A stretch of 64,000 bases of DNA from Capsicum annuum (lineage: Eukaryota > Streptophyta > Magnoliopsida > Solanales > Solanaceae): contig NC_061121.1 of assembly GCF_002878395.1 (NCBI RefSeq), forward strand, positions 44,294,023 through 44,358,022, written 5' to 3'. Each line of letters opens with the position of its first letter. Position 1 is the first letter of the stretch. Positions 45,080-55,241 of the stretch are shown here, piece after piece. Below the pieces are notes generated by a model that was given only the letters and a program-made list of their open reading frames with translations, did no database searches and had not been told where the DNA came from. Position numbers and translations under genes: made by a program.

Positions 45080-45730
45080 ATGCTATCAAAGAATGATAAA
45101 AAAATAGTTCCACACAATAACATGGGAAATGAGCTAGTGACACCCTTGGCCGAGAACTCCAAACAAGTGAACTGCCGTGGCATACACCGAGGTATAATTT
45201 CTATACTCTACACTTCCTTAGTCTATAAATGTTGTGATAAGGATATTAGTATCCAATGTGAAGTAGCTTCAGGTTTACATAGTGTAGAAAAGCTTGAATC
45301 TTTCCTTGGTAGTTCTCTTGTTGCATATGTTGGTCAATTTTCTCTTAAGGATAGTTCAATACTTGATCATGCGAGTGATGTGATTCAAACTCCTCAAAGT
45401 AGTGTTCATTCTGGTAATATTGACTATGTTATTGGACATATTCCATTGAGTTTGTGTGATGAAAACCGTGCTACTAGTTTTGCTCAAGGTAATCATATGC
45501 TTGGAAAACTTTTGAAAAAACGTGTTCTTGCTCCTAAGATAAGACCTCTAGGACACAAATATTTATTCTTTGATAACATCCTAGTAAAAGGATTGGTTAA
45601 TATCATCTTATACCCTTGGCTACACCATCTCTTTGATCCTGGAACACTAGTGAGTTGGAAAAGGGGTTGCCTCGGCTTATGCTTATCTATCCTTGATTAT
45701 TATCTTATCCCTATCCTTTGTAATTTTTAA
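45080..45730 (+). CDS. 216-codon ORF of unknown function in family E
   Basis: This is the longest open frame of the window. It begins MLSKNDKKIVPHNNMGNEL and contains LAENSKQV, a Ser/Asp-rich middle and a hydrophobic end (GLVNIILYPWLHHLF.., LGLCLSILDYYLIPIL). I recognise no gag, pol or envelope motif and no catalytic signature. It lies between the truncated gag and the 3' LTR, where pol would be. It may be the remnant of a poorly conserved polyprotein linker; a captured host exon is possible but unsupported. Diverged, stop-broken sequence with a similar style follows at 45930-46330. Whether it is translated is unknown. Confidence 0.4.
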   Translation: MLSKNDKKIVPHNNMGNELVTPLAENSKQVNCRGIHRGIISILYTSLVYKCCDKDISIQCEVASGLHSVEKLESFLGSSLVAYVGQFSLKDSSILDHASDVIQTPQSSVHSGNIDYVIGHIPLSLCDENRATSFAQGNHMLGKLLKKRVLAPKIRPLGHKYLFFDNILVKGLVNIILYPWLHHLFDPGTLVSWKRGCLGLCLSILDYYLIPILCNF

Positions 45731-46442
45731 ACAATGTGTTTCATGGTAATATTAAAGGATTGCTAGTTGAATTTTAAAAGTGTAACCCTTTGTAAGATGT
45801 CTTCACACTTAATTCCTTTCTATACTACCTCTTTACCTAAGATGATAACCGTGTTAATTTTAAATTTGTATTGTGTAGTGGTAGGAAGTTTGGTGGCTGT
45901 TTTTATTGTTTGCATGGCGGTGATATATGGTTGAGGTGGATCTTAATAGCAATAGTGGAACTATATCTGATGAGCTCCTTTTTGAGGTAATGAAACAAAT
46001 GTATCTTATGGTTCCTAAGATAAATGTCGTCTTATCTTTTGGGTATCGTAAAGCCATTAAGACCATTGTAGTTTCCTTATCTCTTGATATTATCCGAATC
46101 CACTTCCTTTGTACCATTCATGCTAAGCTTTTCATGTAATACACAAAGGACACGTGGGTATATTCCAAATGTGAAAAACCTTGGCTTGATGACATATGTG
46201 AGAGTTTTGGATTGCACTCCTTTTTCCTTGATGTTTATCTTATCCATGCCCTTTGCGATGCTTGTAGTACATATTTCATGATCATAACAAAGGATTTTTA
46301 GTTCTATTCCAAAAGTGTACCCCCTTGGCAAGTCTATATAATTTGTGGTACAAATGCTAACCCTCCTATCATGAGGATTGCATGCTTGTTTTCCCTCTCT
46401 TTGGTTTTGCCAGGTGCGAATTTGAGGACAAATTCCATTCAA
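45731..46442 (+). other. Family E 3' internal region
   Basis: No domain is seen. Fragments such as 45927-46139 resemble broken coding sequence. The end, gcgaatttgaggacaaattcc, is the conserved stretch that precedes the PPT in many gypsy elements. Confidence 0.5.
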
Positions 46443-46453
46443 TATGGAGAGGA
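46443..46453 (+). other. Family E polypurine tract
   Basis: tatggagagga leads into the 3' LTR start TGATACAAGC. Confidence 0.65.
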
Positions 46454-47215
46454 TGATACAAGCAAGAGGAGCACAGGGATAACATGTTTTTCATCAAAGG
46501 TCCAAGTTTTAGATTTGAAGTGAATTGACAGGATTATATGGGTATCATAGGCTCGAGACCAATTACTACGACCGAAGCTCGAAATCCACAAAGGCTTCAA
46601 GGCACATTCATGAAAATGGACATATTGGAGCATGTATTTTAGCTTCCCAAAGGAGTATATCCATTGACATGTGAGGAATTTCCTTAGGTGTTACAAAACA
46701 CACCAAAGATGTCCACTTTTGCATCCCAAAACCGCCTCTTTCATTAAGGGTAGAAGGATCCTTTCCTCATGAATTTTGTAATATACTATTAATAGGATCT
46801 TCTTAGTCTTGTTCTCCTTAGTTAGGTTATTTTGAATGAATATTGTAACATTGAGCACCATTTTCCTCTCAAGAAGAGAGTACACCGCAAACTTTGAACA
46901 TCACAAGTAAAAGGTTCCACTTGTGTTGTGAAACGGCTAGAAACGTGAGTGCTTGAGTGAACCGAGTTCCTCGTGTTTTCGCATAAGAAATTGGTTCTTG
47001 TTAATGTGATTTGTATGGGTTTTAGAGTTTGATACACTCTTTAGTTGCTACATTTTGTAGTCTCTTTGTGTCAAGTTATCTATCTTTCTTATCTTTAAAG
47101 TTTGTGTTTGTTATTTTCGCTTGGTGTCTTGTATGTGTGGTCTATTTTTTCCAAGATTGTTCACTGTTTTGTGCTCATGTGGATACGGTGCTCATGTGGA
47201 TACGGTGTGTTCTCA
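46454..47215 (+). mobile_element. 3' LTR of family E element (762 bp)
   Basis: It starts TGATACAAGC and ends gtgttctca. Relative to the 5' LTR it lacks about 110 bp near its start and has an extra stretch of about 60 bp near 46990, plus a short tandem duplication (gtgctcatgtggatacg, twice, 47171-47204). The bases flanking the element (ACCGT and CACAT) do not match, so no TSD supports a single clean insertion. Confidence 0.8.
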
Positions 47216-47280
47216 CACATCGGGTTATTAAGAGGGATATGTCTCCTCTTCATCATCTCAATTTTTATGTTGTCCACAAA

Positions 47281-47551
47281 ATGGTTGCTCCTAGGAAAGA
47301 ATGAATGAGTGTGGCAAATTGTCTTGATCTTACCCTCATGGAGCTGTTGGAGAATGAAGTGAAGATTGGCCTGCCTAGGATTATTATTAAGAACATGTAG
47401 AGGGTTCTTGTCGAAGATTGAAAAGGTCATGCCTTACCCTATGATTTCTGGCTTTCCCCTGTGTTAGAGGATTATTTTGTTCCAGTTCAAGTGTAGTATC
47501 TACAGACCACCAAAGATACCATAGGGTAAGTGAATCGTATGGAACTACCTG
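47281..47551 (+). pseudogene. Gag-like ORF of an unclassified element, 5' half
   Basis: From ATG 47281 one frame runs to the solo LTR with five in-frame stops. It reads SVANCLDLTLMELLENEVKI, GLPRIIIKNM, then KGHALPY and FWLSPVLEDYF. The HALPYGF..L..VFE-like stretch recalls the putative plant transposon protein domain of Solanaceae elements (from memory). Most stops are one transition from CAA, CAG or CGA. It resumes in the same frame at 52148. Confidence 0.5.
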
Positions 47552-48074
47552 TGTAATGACCTTTGAGGTAAATTATTATATTTATGCTTATCTTCACCGT
47601 TTGAACTTCTCCATTGCTGCCCCAAGTCATTTATGACTTGCTGGGACAGAAGGTTCAGTTATCGGGAAGTCCGTTTGATTTTTAGAGTCAATTCCCTCGT
47701 TAGAAGTCTTCGTTGGTTTCAAATGGTCACCGATCAAAAATATTAGCAAAAGCATCTAGGATGAAAATTTTGACTGCGCCAGCATATCCAAAATATTGAT
47801 TTTAGTCTAGGTAGATCTTTAGTTCAGGTCCCAATGCACCCAAGCTCATTTAAAACTATTAGTCTGAAAGTTATAAAAATGAAACTATATATGTGGACCC
47901 TAATTTTCACCTAAATGACCTTGTTTTGAAGTTAGGATGAATCCAACGGATTTGAATTGTGGTTTACACTCAAATTTCACTGTTTGATCATATATTTTAG
48001 GTTCTGAATGAGTTCGGAGGGTTAAAAATAAATTTTTGACTTTTCTTTCACAGGCTACCGCGTCTCTTCGCCGG

Positions 48075-48094
48075 GGGGTCTTTAAATAGACCCC
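48075..48094 (+). promoter_or_regulatory. Palindromic TATA box of the solo LTR
   Basis: GGGGTCTTTAAATAGACCCC is a 7-bp inverted repeat around a TTAAAT core. It occupies the same place as 35003-35020. Confidence 0.5.
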
Positions 48095-49204
48095 AAGGTC
48101 GCAATTTGGGGGATTTTTCTATCACATTTGATAACCTTAAATCGTAAATGGATATGATAACTTAAAACTGAGTCTTGTGGGTGTGTACAATGCTTCATAA
48201 ACATCTTTTATCATATTATCATCTGTATTAAGGTAAGATTTCATCACTTAATTGGTGAATTTCATTCTTCTTGACCCTATACCCCAATTTATCTTAGGGC
48301 TTGATTTAGCCACAAATTTCGTTTGTTTGCACCCATCAATTGAGGATTTTGCTTCCTTGGTGAGAGATGGGCATTTGGTTGACTAGAAAATGTGATTTCC
48401 ATATGTGGGATTGACTTGGGGTTTTTGGTATCGTTTTTTGACTTGAAGAACAATTGTGCAATATGGGCATCGATAGACTCGAATTGATGAGTAGATTTTA
48501 TTTTTTTGATAGTGTGATTGCATTTTTGGAATTTTGAAGTGAAGAAGAGCATGTGATGCTTGAAGTGTGATTTTACAATTTAGCCTTGAGGTAGGCTTCT
48601 GTCTACTCTTCTTCATGGATGATGTATGATATACATTGTGTGTTAACATAAATGTTAAGATTGATATTGGATAGAATGACTTAGTATTGAATATACATAT
48701 AAGTTTGGTGATTAGATAGGGTTCTGGACCCGTAGGTTGAATTAACTAATACCCTTGTAGAATCCTATTGCCTTCTCCCTAGTTTGGGTGAGTTTGTAGA
48801 ATGGATATGATATAATGCTATGCTCACAATTTGGTTTTAGAATTTGAAGCATGATTCGTATATTTAGCCTTATTAGGCTAGTGTGATATTTTTGGAACCA
48901 TAAGTTTGGAAGAGTTGACTTGAGTACCCTTTTTTCTAGTCGAAGTTACTATCTTAGGCGTTAATATGGCTTGCTTGACATCTAGAGGATGAACTAGATA
49001 TATTAGCCTATTTTGGGGCATATTATGCCTAATTATGGAAATTATTGATTAGAAGTACGATCATCCGACCCACTTAGGCCAAGATTTGTGTTAGCCCTTG
49101 TGGGTTTAGTTGCGGATAGTAGACCTAGTTGAGACTAGTGAGCCTTATTTACGAGAATTACTTGGTGAACTGATAAATTGTGATGATTTTTGTTGTATTA
49201 TGAT

Positions 49205-49560
49205 TAGTGTCCCATAGAGATACGTTTTCCTCTTTACTATGATATTTGGCCCATAGAGATGCATTTTCCTCTTAATTATGATATTTTGCCCATAGAGATG
49301 CATTTTCCTATTTATTATGATATTTGGCCGATAGAGATGCATTTTTCTCTTAATTATGATATTTTGCCCATAGAGATGCATTTGCCTCTGAATTATGATA
49401 TTTTGCCGATATAGATGGATTTTTCTCTTAATTATGATATTTGGCCTATAGAGATGCATTTTCCTCTTAGTTATGATATTTGGCCCATAGAGATGATTTT
49501 CCTCTTAGTTATGATTATTGAGCTTATAGAGACGATTTTCCTCTTGGTCATGATGTATAA
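49205..49560 (+). repeat. 39-bp tandem array in the solo LTR, about 9 units
   Basis: The unit ccatagagatgcattttcctcttaattatgatattttg repeats about nine times, about two more than in the LTR at 29008. The complement stays open for 104 codons as a repetitive peptide, an artefact of the 39-bp period. Confidence 0.9.
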
Positions 49561-50544
49561 CCTATAGATATGAGATGTCTAATAGAGGCGATATGCTTGT
49601 TGATATTATGCCTCCTAGATGTGAGATGCCTCCTATATGTGAGATGATTATAGATATGCTATGGTTGATAAATATGATTATTGATATGAGTTCCAGATAT
49701 GTATATGGGCCTAAGGCAATGATTATGATGTTGTGATTATTTCGGATAAATTAATGGGTCAAGGACTGTGTTATTCTACTGATTAAATATCCAGGAAGTG
49801 TTTATCATAGTGAATGATGTGATTGCGATTTATGAATATGAATATGTATATGTTTGTAAACACATCTCTCTTGTATGGGATGGAAAAAGATGCGGTATGA
49901 TGCTTATTATTCCATTAATTGAATACTGGTAATGGAATGCATAGAATTGGTACATTCATGATCATTGACCATTATAAATGATGTGATTATAGCCGAAACA
50001 TGATCGTATAGTTTTTATTCTTGTTAGACAGTTAAGATATGTGGTAATATTACTATTGATGGCTAGGAAGCTAATATATTAGTTAATGAATCTTTCTTAG
50101 TTGGAACATGATAGCTAATAACGGTTAGTTAATGAAAGATATCATTTAATATAAGATTGGTTAGAAGACACGTAGTAATGTGTTTTCTAGTAATGATTAA
50201 CAAAAATACGATGAATAGTTGATAATAATGAATGGTGGATAAATGACGGTTTTGTTCTAATGATGAACCTAGACTAGATGTTAGATGTTGACTATTAAAT
50301 GAATAGTGGTTAGTTGTTAGTTGTTATCTATGAAGGGATTATATGAAGGAAAATGTTTAGGCTAATAACTAGAGGTTATGTGATGACTAGTGAACTCTGC
50401 GGTTTAATAATAATAAATGTTGGTTAGCTAATAAGGAGTAATTAGGATGTATTGATAAGATATATATCTTTACGATTATGAGTATATCGGCTTGCGTCTA
50501 TGCACCTATTATATGCCTATATTTATGTTTCGAGAGTTATGATG

Positions 50545-50850
50545 ATACATTGATACCAGGCAAGGCCGGAGGATATTATGATGATGTTGATACCCGATTC
50601 AAGATAGAATAATACTATTTAGATGATATTGATACCCGAAAAGGCCGAAGGATATTAAGATAATATTGATACCCGGTTCGAGTCCGGACGATACTACTGA
50701 GATGATATTGATACCCGGCAAGGTCGGAGGATATTATGATGATATTGATACAAGGTTCAAGTCCAAAGGATACTATTAAGATGATATTGATACACGGCAA
50801 GGACGGAGGAAATTATGATGATATTGATACCCGGTTCGTTATGATGGATT
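50545..50850 (+). repeat. GATACCCGG repeat in the solo LTR
   Basis: About five alternating units of gatattgatacccggcaaggccgg and gatattgatacccggttcgagtccg occur, each with a ccgg..ccgg dyad. It corresponds to 30290-30470. Confidence 0.8.
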
Positions 50851-52147
50851 GTTATATTGATGGTATATTTTGCATTCATAACTGCATGTGCATCACCTAT
50901 CACTAGTACACACCTATGTCTATCAGACGGTATGGAACGTTTGCATAGATATTGGTGAAGAATAGGTCTAGTGTTATTGTTTTTTGAATGAACATTCTGA
51001 GTCTGGGGTGGTGGGGGTACGCATAGGCTCGACAAGGTATTTGGTTGTCCGGAGTAGCCGGTTATGTACGATGTTATTGATATTGTTATTATCATTATTA
51101 TGGCTAGCTTATGACAGACTGGTCATGGATCTGGTATTGGAATTGAGCTATGTCCTTGGCCTTTGATTTCTTATGATTGCATTATTGTGCACGATTATTG
51201 TATGTCTAGCTATATGGATTAGAAATTCTTAGTATGTTGGTATTAAATCCTGATAGTATTATAATGAGGTCTAAAAATGAGAACATAACGAATTAGGTTA
51301 TGTTTGAATTGACCTCCTATTTATATATATATATATAAATATAAATATATATATGTCTGGATGTATAAAGCCATGGTACTATCGGATATCCCTTCATTCA
51401 TTGTTCATATTGTATCGTCGTTCTTTTGCCCTGTATATTACAATATATTTTTCTTTCACTCTTTACTTGTATATGGTCCTGGGATATACGGTATAACATT
51501 GACATATAATGAATGTAGCCAGAATAGGATAGTTTACCTTGATTCTTCCTTAGTCTTCTTATGTTAGACTCTTAGACATAAATATGATAGTTGTCCCTTG
51601 TTATTCTCATTGACTTATTATATGATTTATGGAGTTTTGCTTGTAGTTTTCATTCTATTTATATGTTGTATATATTTACTTTATCGTTGGAGCTCAGTTG
51701 GTAGTTGCCTACTGAGTACCATTCGTTTGGTACTCATACTACACCTCTGTAGCTTGCAGATCATAGTACGGGTTACCACCATTGATCTATGCATCGTGTG
51801 GAGTATCCCTGATTCGGAGACTTAGAGTGAGCTTCTGATGTTCGAAGTATTACTTATATCTCTCCTAAGTATTAAACTAGCCTCTAAGTTGTATTCAGAG
51901 GTAAGTTGAATACGTTTATTTCTTCTTGATATATCACTTTTGTACTCTTACTGTTTTTAGATGCTCTTGTAATGATGCCACTAGGTTTTGGGATTCATCT
52001 ATGTGTTGATCTTTATCTCATATATTCCGCATTTTTTTTCTTATGTTATTGAGTAGTCCGTTACTAGCCATTTCGGACTACAGGTTGGCTTGCCTACTGG
52101 TGGATTATAGTAGGAGCCATCATGACCAGAAAAGTTGGTTCGTGACA

Positions 52148-52411
52148 ACCTGTTTCAATGAGAAGTGTCAATAATACTATGCAATGGTTGAGAAAAATTC
52201 TTGCTTAATTTGACTTGGAAGCTGACCAGGAACGAGAAAGATCTAAACATGCTCAGAATGCAGACATGGAAGCTTCCCAGGATGAATTGAAACGTTCTTG
52301 GCTTGCTCATAATGCTGAAAAAATGGAACTCCTTGCTCGAATTGCTGCTCTTCAAGCTGATCTGGAACAAGATCTGAAAATTCTCAGACTGTATGAATAC
52401 TTACTCAAGTG
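52148..52411 (+). pseudogene. Gag-like ORF of an unclassified element, 3' half
   Basis: This continues the frame of 47281-47551 after the solo LTR. The portion 52215-52411 is open and strongly charged (EADQERERSKHAQNADME, SQDELKRSWLAHNAEKMELL, RIAALQADLEQDL), predicting a coiled coil. One TAA lies at about 52206. Loss of the LTR and one TSD copy would make both halves collinear. Confidence 0.5.
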
Positions 52412-52837
52412 ATACCATCTGTTTCCTCTACCTCGTCAACTCTTAGAGCCTTAGGACTGTTTTTTTTTGCATGTGTGGCTGTACTTGTTTCTTTTTTTAT
52501 TTTTGAAATGATTACATGTTATAATATATTGGAATCTTAATGAAATGACTACTTTTCATCGATAAATTCAATCTTTGCACGTTTTAATGCTTTTTTTATC
52601 TTCTCCTGCATATTCTTATTGTCTTAGTAATAGCCCCAGTGGCCATGAATTATTAGACATGTATTCTAAGTCTTGGTCTATCTTGAACTAGTTTTTCAAT
52701 GATGTCAAAAGGGGGAAGATGAGATTGTGTAAATATTTATAACCTAATGACTAATCTATTTCACTCTAGTGTTTTCTCTTGAATCAGTGTTTTAGGAAAT
52801 ACAATGGAGTGTATAAAGGCAATGGTTTGTCATCATC
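52412..52837 (+). other. Non-coding tail of the disrupted element
   Basis: No gene is seen. A purine run in gatgtcaaaagggggaaga (near 52709) resembles a PPT but no LTR start follows it. Confidence 0.35.
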
Positions 52838-53780
52838 AAAAAGGGGGAACATTTAAAATAAATGAATATTTTCTATCTGACACATGAATGAACATATTAC
52901 TCAAGATGGTCCAAGCATAGGAAGATAGGTTACAAGTTTCATTAAGAGATACAGACAAGATTGCTTAAAGTCAAGAATGGACAAGCAAGCTTAATTCTGA
53001 TATACTCAAAGTATTGATAGTGTGCGATAAAGAAATAGTAGAATTTGAATACAAAATAACACATAAATATACAAGAGAGTGAGTTGAAAGAAGGAGTCCT
53101 ACTGAGATGAGGAGATTGACTTGAAGAAGGACAATGACTTAACAACAAACCCAAATGAGTTAAAGAGTCCAAATGGAGATAGAAGATTGATTACATGATG
53201 GACTCTTTGGAGAGTGGTTGTTAAATTGAGAAAGTGACACTGACAGTCACAAACACACTTACAAATATAGCATTCATCGTCAAATTATCTCAGCAGCCCC
53301 AAAGCTTGAAGGAGTCATAGTTGAAGTTGTTCCTATTACTAACAGTCAAGGTGTCTTAGACTTTATGTGTTTGGTTGGTTCTTGAGTTTTATTGTTTATC
53401 AATTTCTAGTCTTAGTTAAGTATAAAGTAAGTTAGGAGTATTGTCCTCAAGTTGGGAAACTTGAAGAATTGGGAACACTTACCTTGCAAAGGTTTGTATT
53501 TTGTAGAAGTAGGAATTAGAAGTTTGTAATTCCCAGTTTACAAAAGTCTTGTAATTTGTTGATTGTTGAGGCTCAAGTGTTTTAGTGGAGTTAGGGATAA
53601 ATCCTATAGAGGTACATGTCATGGTTTTTTACACTTCTTAGAGCCGGGTGTTTTCCACGTGAAAATTAACTGTGTTATTTACTTACTATATTAGCTAGTT
53701 TGAAAGACATTAGTCAATATCTCATTGATAGTCAACCACAAGGCTAAAATAAAGTAATCAGTAGGGAATGTACCCCAACA
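52838..53780 (+). mobile_element. SIRE/Maximus-like Copia PPT and LTR
   Basis: A PPT-like catcatcaaaaagggggaac at about 52831-52850 is followed by roughly 930 bp ending gtaccccaaca. The segment at 53600-53690 (catggttttttacacttcttagagccgggtgttttccacgtgaaa) closely resembles the R/U5 part of SIRE-type Copia LTRs in Solanaceae, from memory. The LTR start is not canonical, so its left end may be deleted. Confidence 0.6.
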
Positions 53781-53799
53781 ACTCCATTCAGTGGAAAAT

Positions 53800-54320
53800 A
53801 ATAAATATGAAAATCATGCTTCTATGCAGGTGAACTTCATACCGTGTCTAGTAGAATCGGAAAAGAGATGTGAAATTACATGATTGTGTGTTCAATTTGA
53901 GAAAATGGCATTTTCAGCTTAGTTTCTTTTGCTACATTTTCTGTTTGAATTTCTGAATTTAAGTATCCAATATCTCCTATCATATCAGTGAAGCAACCGA
54001 AATTTTTGTTGTTGTACAAAGATACCGAGTTCAATTTCATTGGAAAGATAGGCTATTGTAAAGGTTCTCCATCAATCGTTTAAACTTGAGGCTGCTTTGC
54101 CCTAGTTCCATCTAAGTATATTGTAGACCATGGTCTCATAAGTCTACAGATATGTGCTATATAAATTCTTCTTAATTCATAAAAACTTACTAAACCACTT
54201 GTTCTCTATAGGTAGTTTGTCTTGCAACATATTCTGATATTATGACTTGTTTACATTTGAGTTATAAGCTAGTTGAAACTACAAATGTAAATATCTTGAT
54301 TTATCTGTGACGATGTATCC
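53800..54320 (+). repeat. Dispersed duplication, copy 2 (partner at 24576-25115)
   Basis: It is collinear with 24576-25115: ctatgcaggtgaacttc, cgtgtctagtagaatcgg, cacatgattgtg-like, gtgaagcaaccgaaat, gtaaaggttctccat, atattgtagaccatggt, cttactaaaccactt, gtaaatatcttgat. The first bases again look like an acceptor plus a short tail (VNFIPCLVESEKRCEIT). No element termini flank it. Confidence 0.7.
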
Positions 54321-55018
54321 ACCTCTCAAGGCGAGCTATGGTATTGTGGCCTCAGATAAACTTGTGTGATCCGTTTTTACATTTCTACATGAATGACCTT
54401 TACCAGAAACAAGAATGAAAGTGGAAGCCCGATTCGTGTGACATAGGACTAAACATTGAGTATTGTTACTACATTCTAAATGGTTGTTGTAATTTGAACA
54501 TTTGGATATGAATGGACTTAACCAGAAAATATATCAGATTTTCCTAAATTATTAAAGAATAGAACAATTTGGAGGTCCGAATATGGACTTCTAATTAATA
54601 AGTAAATAACAATTTGTTGTACACTTGTTGAGTATCATATATCTATTGCAGAACTTATGACCGTTGGTTCAACAAACTAGCAATTGCACGTTTCAAAAAA
54701 GGACACAAAGTTAAAGTGTTGCCAAAATAGGCTATATGTTAAGCATCCCTCAAATTAATGGGTTAACATTTAAAAGGGCAGCATAGCGCTGTCTAAAATA
54801 GTGCGCTAAGCGTTTTTGGTATCACTTTAACTTCATGTCTGATTTCAGTCACTATTAACTATTTGGGATTCATTTAGATTCCGGATCTAACTTTCATGGG
54901 GTCAAATAATACAAAATGGAGGGAGTATATATTCCGGATCTAACTTTCATGGGGTAAAGTACTTTGACTACCAAAAGCTCATTTTCTTGCTTCTGCCGAA
55001 CATATATCTTAGGAAAAA
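54321..55018. other. Unassigned interval with a short direct repeat
   Basis: No gene is seen. A 25-bp word beginning attccggatctaac occurs at 54878-54902 and 54931-54955. The 28 bases between include acaaaatggagggagta, which looks like the end of a Stowaway-type MITE (complement TACTCCCTCCATTTTGT). Confidence 0.5.
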
Positions 55019-55204
55019 ATGCTTGTTTGTACACTGAGAGAGGTGAAGGCCAAGAACCCTAGACGTAGAAGCTCTAAGCTTTTAACTCTCTTTATTCCAA
55101 TATTGTGCTTCTTCGAGCCTAAACATAGAAAAACCAGATTTATGGATCTTCCAAGGGTGATTATAGTGGAGATTCTGTCAAATTGTAAATCGCATCCATG
55201 TTAA
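55019..55204 (+). pseudogene. F-box protein fragment (start of an F-box only)
   Basis: The 61-codon frame contains FMDLPRVIIVEILSNC, which matches the first helix of an F-box (LPxxxxxEILxRLP). It then loses the pattern and stops, 38 bp before the family B LTR. F-box proteins couple substrates to SCF ubiquitin ligases. The rest of the gene is not in view. With so short a match the call is tentative. Confidence 0.4.
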
Positions 55205-55241
55205 GCTCTAGTCTACAAGCATGATGTAAATACTGTATGTA

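Larger units (their letters stand above)
47552..52147 (+). mobile_element. Family A solo LTR (4596 bp), TSD ACCTG
   Basis: It starts TGTAATGACC and ends ggttcgtgaca. ACCTG is duplicated at 47547-47551 and 52148-52152. No PBS, interior or second LTR is attached, so it arose by LTR-LTR recombination. It is the most complete family A LTR here, with a 39-bp array (49210-49560), the GATACCCGG array (50545-50850), a palindromic TATA (48075-48094) and an AT tract near 51320. Confidence 0.93.

Noticed and set aside
46077..46442. 121-codon minus-strand frame upstream of the family E 3' LTR
   Set aside because: No recognisable domain, and antisense to the element; probably chance.
49145..49459. 104-codon minus-strand repetitive protein (IIIKRKMHLYGQN units)
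   Set aside because: It is the translation of a 39-bp tandem array, which stays open because 39 is divisible by three. The same array gives unrelated frames at 29015-29284.
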